A stretch of 22,806 nucleotides of DNA from a virus: the IMG/VR virus record IMGVR_UViG_3300033985_000077, positions 1-22,806 of that record, one strand, 5' to 3'. Within the stretch, counting starts at the first letter, position 1; every line of letters starts with the position of its first letter. The notes under the pieces were generated by a model. It made no database searches. It worked only from the letters and a program-made list of their open reading frames with translations, and was not told the DNA's origin. The translations under genes were made by a program, and so were the position numbers. Positions 20,105 through 22,806 of this stretch are shown here, piece by piece.

Positions 20105-20151
20105 CTCTATATTATATAGCCCCTTCTACCACACCGGGCACACCGCGTCAA
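20105..20151 (-). promoter_or_regulatory. Promoter region of the leftward replication block
   Basis: TTGACG (20146-20151) is followed by TAGAAG at 17 bases (20123-20128). A perfect TATAAT (20111-20116) lies nearer the gene but has no -35 at normal distance. TGTGGTA in the spacer also occurs in the rightward promoter at 20360. The true -10 cannot be chosen by eye; an activator-dependent start at TATAAT is possible. Confidence 0.5.
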
Positions 20152-20170
20152 CTAGTGTTGTTCCTTCTTT

Positions 20171-20336
20171 TTATAAGAGGGAGAAGTTGTCCACGGTGGA
20201 CAATATTTTCAATAGATACCTACGGGGACTACAATACCTACATAAACGGGGAAACGAAGAAGAACGGGAATCAGAACGTAGGGATTGCCGTAGCCCCCAC
20301 ACACTGTCTCCCCCTACAATCTCTCCCCTCTTATAA
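20171..20336 (+). repeat. 166-bp TTATAA-bounded element, copy B
   Basis: This is the inverted partner of 4015-4180, of the same 166-bp length with TTATAA at both ends. Positions 20198-20297 are identical to the reverse complement of 4054-4153. A perfect 17-bp palindrome (20187-20203, TTGTCCAC-G-GTGGACAA) lies in its left part and is absent from copy A. It fills most of the 318-base gene-free region between the diverging primase and exonuclease genes. The rightward promoter begins 24 bases beyond it, matching the position of copy A relative to the leftward structural promoter. Confidence 0.8.
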
Positions 20337-20359
20337 AAAAGAAGCAGGATAAATTCCCA

Positions 20360-20388
20360 TTGACCTGTGTATCGGAGTGTGGTATGGT
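20360..20388 (+). promoter_or_regulatory. Rightward sigma70-type promoter for the exonuclease-thyX operon
   Basis: TTGACC (20360-20365) and TATGGT (20383-20388) are 17 bases apart, each matching the consensus at most positions. The exonuclease GTG start lies 27 bases further on, behind GGAGG. This is the only plus-strand promoter seen. Confidence 0.6.
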
Positions 20389-20414
20389 ATTCTCATACAT
20401 TATATGGAGGCAAC

Positions 20415-21008
20415 GTGAAAATTCTTTTCTTTGACACGGAAACAACAGGCCTTGATTTTGAAAGGTCGGCAATTATTCAATTTGGTGCCATTCTAGATGA
20501 TTTCAAGCTCAAACTGACTACAAAACTAAACATCAAAATAAAACCCCACGAAGATGCCTTGATTGAAGACACTGCTCTGGAGGTAAACAAAACATCCAGA
20601 GAAGATTTGTTGTCTCCGGATAGGGTTGATCACAAAGCCGCATACAAGGAAATCATAGATATGTGTGGTTTCCCCCGCCGGGTGCACCCGATTAACAGAG
20701 TTTTCTTGTGCGGCTATAACATACTCAGTTTTGATATTCCAATGTTCTATAAGATGGCCCACCGTAGCGGGGACCAATACCCCCATGGGAAATTCCACTG
20801 GCCCGGCATAGATATAGCACCTCTCGCTGCTTTTTACTTGGGCAAGAAAAGAATGGATCTCCCGAATTTCAAACTCATGACAGTAGCGGAGGCTTTAGGT
20901 ATCAAAATTGATCCAAATGAGGCCCATGATGCTTTATACGATGTTGAAATTACTCGGAAGATGTATTATAAACTTTGTAAGTATATGGGTTGTGGTGTGC
21001 ACATATGA
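20415..21008 (+). CDS. DnaQ-like 3'-5' exonuclease
   Basis: This 197-aa protein has the DEDDh exonuclease motifs: ILFFDTETTGLDF near the start (D7, E9), GYNILSFDIPMF in the middle (third acidic residue), and EAHDALYDVEIT near the end (His and last Asp). Stand-alone phage proteins of this type proofread, trim or recycle DNA ends. The start is GTG at 20415, with GGAGG five bases upstream; the frame reaches back to 20367, but that part overlaps the promoter. It ends in a four-base ATGA overlap with thyX. As the family A polymerase already has its own exonuclease domain, this enzyme may have another job. Confidence 0.88.
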   Translation: MKILFFDTETTGLDFERSAIIQFGAILDDFKLKLTTKLNIKIKPHEDALIEDTALEVNKTSREDLLSPDRVDHKAAYKEIIDMCGFPRRVHPINRVFLCGYNILSFDIPMFYKMAHRSGDQYPHGKFHWPGIDIAPLAAFYLGKKRMDLPNFKLMTVAEALGIKIDPNEAHDALYDVEITRKMYYKLCKYMGCGVHI

Positions 21009-21619
21009 AAATAATCAAACCTAAAGTCTTACCAGAATTTTTGCCAGATTATTTTGTTCTGACCACGTTGATAGAACGTGCCGCCCGGACTTGTTACAAA
21101 TCGGAAGGTAAAATCAAACCAGGATCGGCTGAAGAATTGATAAAGTCTTGTATTCGAAGGGGTCATGGGTCTGTACTTGAACACGGGTCAATCACATTAA
21201 GATTTATCACAGACAGGGGTGTTACCCACGAAATCGTCAGACATCGTGTTGGGGTGGCTTATAGTCAAGAGAGTACCCGTTATTGCGATTATAAAGATGG
21301 GGAAATCAATTTCATAGAGCCTTGGTGGTATGAAGAAGGCACCAACACTCAAAGAAAAGGTTTTGATTCTATGTGTCACTCTGCTGAGGCAGAATACAAA
21401 CACATGAGACATAGCCTCGGTTTATCACCCCAAGCAGCACGGGCGGCACTTCCCTGTGCCGTAAAAACAGAAATTGTTATGACTGCTAACATCCGGGAAT
21501 GGAGACATATACTTAGGTTGAGATGTGATCCTGCTGCACACCCGGATATGGTCCGTATCATGAACATGGCCAAACATATATTACAAACTAAATACCCAAT
21601 CTTTTTTGAGGATCTGTGA
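21005..21619 (+). CDS. thyX: Flavin-dependent thymidylate synthase ThyX
   Basis: This 204-aa protein makes dTMP from dUMP using methylene-tetrahydrofolate and FAD/NADPH. The ThyX motif is RHRVGVAYSQESTRY (residues 79-93), matching the usual RHR-x7-S-x-RY region. Upstream RRGHGSVLEHGSITLRF (51-67) is the folate/FAD-contacting segment, with HGSVLEH well conserved. Downstream, AARAALPCAVKTEIVMTANI and REWRHILRLRCDPAAHPDM are the typical C-terminal substrate regions. The start is the ATG overlapping the exonuclease stop. In a Z phage it would keep dTTP available to pair with Z. Confidence 0.95.
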   Translation: MKIIKPKVLPEFLPDYFVLTTLIERAARTCYKSEGKIKPGSAEELIKSCIRRGHGSVLEHGSITLRFITDRGVTHEIVRHRVGVAYSQESTRYCDYKDGEINFIEPWWYEEGTNTQRKGFDSMCHSAEAEYKHMRHSLGLSPQAARAALPCAVKTEIVMTANIREWRHILRLRCDPAAHPDMVRIMNMAKHILQTKYPIFFEDL

Positions 21620-21647
21620 TGGCCGTATTATCTTCCTCCAAAATGGC

Positions 21648-21809
21648 ATGGAATTGGCCAAGGGGAGAAAATCAACGTTTGGGTGGCCGAAAGACACAAT
21701 AAACGACCTCCTCCAAACAGTGGAGGAGATCAGAAAACAGAAAAAGAGATGGCAAAGATTGGAGAAGATATCCAATATGGTTGGGTTGGGTACAATGTCT
21801 GAAGATTAA
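21648..21809 (+). CDS. Small basic protein (53 aa), start uncertain
   Basis: The frame reads MELAKGRKSTFGWPKDTIND then LLQTVEEIRKQKKRWQRLEK, a basic amphipathic helix. The frame opens at TTG 21606 inside thyX, but neither that nor the ATG at 21648 has a clear ribosome site. An ATG at 21619, coupled to the thyX stop, opens a different 27-codon frame. This may indicate a frameshift joining the two or merely a weak start. The helical pattern DTINDLLQTVEEI is similar in style to that of the next gene (LVTDLIDTIRHIATEKKKW), so the two may be distant duplicates. Confidence 0.45.
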   Translation: MELAKGRKSTFGWPKDTINDLLQTVEEIRKQKKRWQRLEKISNMVGLGTMSED

Positions 21810-21850
21810 ATCACACGCCTCGATTGCGGGGCGGAATGGGAGGTGGAAGA

Positions 21851-22081
21851 TTGGCGGTAATTCACAGAGAAAAACTGGCGCGGCTTGAGGCCGATATTCA
21901 AGGCTGGAAAGCAAGAGGAAAAATTCCGCATGGCTATCCTATAGCCCTAGTAACGGACCTGATTGACACTATCCGCCACATAGCAACGGAGAAAAAGAAG
22001 TGGAAAGCCGTTGCGGAGAAACGGGCCGCAGCGTTGGTGGCCATACAAGCGGAAATAGAAAAAGCCGTTGCCCGCATATAA
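21851..22081 (+). CDS. Small helical protein (76 aa)
   Basis: From TTG at 21851 the protein reads MAVIHREKLARLEADIQGWK. It is almost entirely helical and charged (TDLIDTIRHIATEKKKWKAV, AALVAIQAEIEKAVARI), so a coiled coil is likely. GGGAGGTGG ends four bases before the TTG; the frame opens at 21824 without a ribosome site. It is the last gene of the rightward operon, seven bases before a strong terminator. No family is recognised. Confidence 0.6.
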   Translation: MAVIHREKLARLEADIQGWKARGKIPHGYPIALVTDLIDTIRHIATEKKKWKAVAEKRAAALVAIQAEIEKAVARI

Positions 22082-22087
22082 GCGAGT

Positions 22088-22116
22088 GTCCCCGGGTTGT
22101 CCCCGGGGACTTTTAT
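22088..22116 (+). terminator. Strong rho-independent terminator
   Basis: GTCCCCGG (22088-22095) pairs with CCGGGGAC (22103-22110) around a seven-base loop, followed at once by TTTTATT. It closes the rightward exonuclease-thyX operon. The rest of the gap up to 22284 holds a small GCGCC-TAAA-GGCGC hairpin (22144-22157) and no gene I can support. Confidence 0.85.
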
Positions 22117-22284
22117 TATCCGTGCGACCGCGCCATCGTCATGCGCCTAAAGGCGCGGGTGGCGAACCCAGCCACGAAGGGCGCGCCAGTGTCCACCGAC
22201 CATGCGGACTGGGAGTTCGCATAGGTAGATTTTGAGGGATAACGGCCATCTTTTTTTGTGGGCAGTGGCGTATCAAATCATTGA

Positions 22285-22674
22285 CTAAATCCTCGCCGCC
22301 GCCTGGAACAATTCATCCACCTGTTCGGCTGTCAGCCCTATGGCAGCCGCGACATCGTTCAGCAGCGGCCAGTCCCGCCTGACCTCCTGCGCATACTCCC
22401 ATTCGACTTGGGCAATGCGGCGTGTTGTTTCGTCCGGTATCGCCGCGATACCCGCCTCCACGTCGTCCAAGAGACCAGCTTGGAGGAGGGCTATCTTTGC
22501 TTGCCTGGGCGTAATGACCTCGGGCACAGGCTCGACAAGTTCCCCGCCCTGCACGATGTATCGCCCCATGTCGTCAGCCGTAAACCCTTCGGGTGCGGCG
22601 ATGTGCGCGTCAGGGCCAGTGTAGGCGTCCGTGGCTGTAGCGGCGATGCGGTCACCTTGAATGATGAGTTTCAT
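22285..22674 (-). CDS. Phage tail-region protein (129 aa), function unknown
   Basis: The protein starts MKLIIQGDRIAATATDAYTG, with a beta-rich N-terminal part (residues 1-50, YIVQGGELVEPVPEVITPR). A helical C-terminal part follows (QAKIALLQAGLLDDVEAGIA, DETTRRIAQVEWEYAQEVRR, IGLTAEQVDELFQAAARI). The last section is a repeated pattern in small phage proteins encoded after tail-fibre genes, possibly fibre-assembly proteins, but no role is established. The ATG at 22674 has AAGGGGG upstream; a GTG three codons earlier is possible. It is GC-rich like the left end of the window and converges on the thyX operon. Confidence 0.65.
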   Translation of the reverse strand: MKLIIQGDRIAATATDAYTGPDAHIAAPEGFTADDMGRYIVQGGELVEPVPEVITPRQAKIALLQAGLLDDVEAGIAAIPDETTRRIAQVEWEYAQEVRRDWPLLNDVAAAIGLTAEQVDELFQAAARI

Positions 22675-22687
22675 GGCGGTCACCCCC

Positions 22688-22806
22688 TTAAGCCGCCAGA
22701 TAGGCGATTTCGTAGCTGTTGTACAGGTAGTACTGGATCGTGGTGTTATTCACCGGTCGCAGCGCGTTGTCGTAGACGTGCGGCAGCGTGGTTCTGTTGA
22801 TAAGGT
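22688..22806 (-). CDS. C-terminal end of an unknown gene, probably tail-related
   Basis: Only the last 39 codons are inside the window, reading LINRTTLPHVYDNALRPVNN then TTIQYYLYNSYEIAYLAA before the stop. It lies 13 bases upstream of the 129-aa gene with the ribosome site between, so the two form one operon. The aromatic-rich end has no recognisable motif. A tail or fibre protein is suggested by position only. Confidence 0.45.
   Translation of the reverse strand, partial: LINRTTLPHVYDNALRPVNNTTIQYYLYNSYEIAYLAA

Noticed and set aside
1-22806. tRNA genes, CRISPR arrays, insertion sequences with a transposase, integrase or attachment site.
   Set aside because: No cloverleaf, no regularly spaced repeat array, no transposase or integrase motifs were seen on either strand.

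Overview
The window is part of a tailed double-stranded DNA bacteriophage genome. It holds a terminase pair, the start of a portal-like gene, lysis genes, a complete phage-coded replication set and a nucleotide-metabolism cluster. Genes are packed with ATGA stop/start overlaps. A lipobox protein in the lysis block points to a Gram-negative host. No integrase or CI-type repressor is visible, so lysogeny is not supported. The host genus cannot be read from the sequence.

Layout. (1) 1-3.9 kb, leftward: a zinc-finger cassette with a broken HTH gene, terS, terL, a holin-like gene, endolysin, a small lipoprotein, DUF1353, and the first 84 codons of a DUF4055 portal-type gene. (2) 3.9-4.36 kb: a non-coding control region with tandem -35 repeats, copy A of a 166-bp element, hairpins and a promoter. 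(3) 4.36-20.1 kb, leftward: the replication and nucleotide block. In transcription order it runs primase-polymerase, SNF2-type helicase, three small or unknown proteins, UvrD-type helicase, family A DNA polymerase, a 32-aa zinc ribbon, an SSB-like protein, PurZ, MazZ, a D12 adenine methyltransferase, DatZ, a VRR-NUC nuclease, several small genes and a sliding-clamp-like protein. (4) 20.1-20.41 kb: a divergent control region with copy B of the 166-bp element in inverted orientation. (5) 20.4-22.1 kb, rightward: DnaQ-like exonuclease, ThyX and two small proteins, closed by a strong terminator. (6) 22.28 kb to the end, leftward: a small tail-region protein and the 3' end of a further gene.

The central biology is a Z-genome (2-aminoadenine, diaminopurine) pathway. 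MazZ would turn dGTP into dGMP. PurZ would condense dGMP with aspartate toward dZMP. DatZ would remove dATP. The family A polymerase would then copy DNA using dZTP. PurZ carries the diagnostic change of the catalytic Asp to Ser (GSTGKG instead of GDEGKG). An N6-adenine-type methyltransferase lies inside the same overlapping gene string, between mazZ and datZ, which raises the question of whether it acts on Z or on residual A. ThyX on the rightward arm would supply thymidylate.

Two 166-bp elements bounded by TTATAA share an identical 100-bp core in opposite orientations. They bracket the whole 16-kb replication block, each just upstream of an outward-facing promoter. They are the least explained structure in the window.
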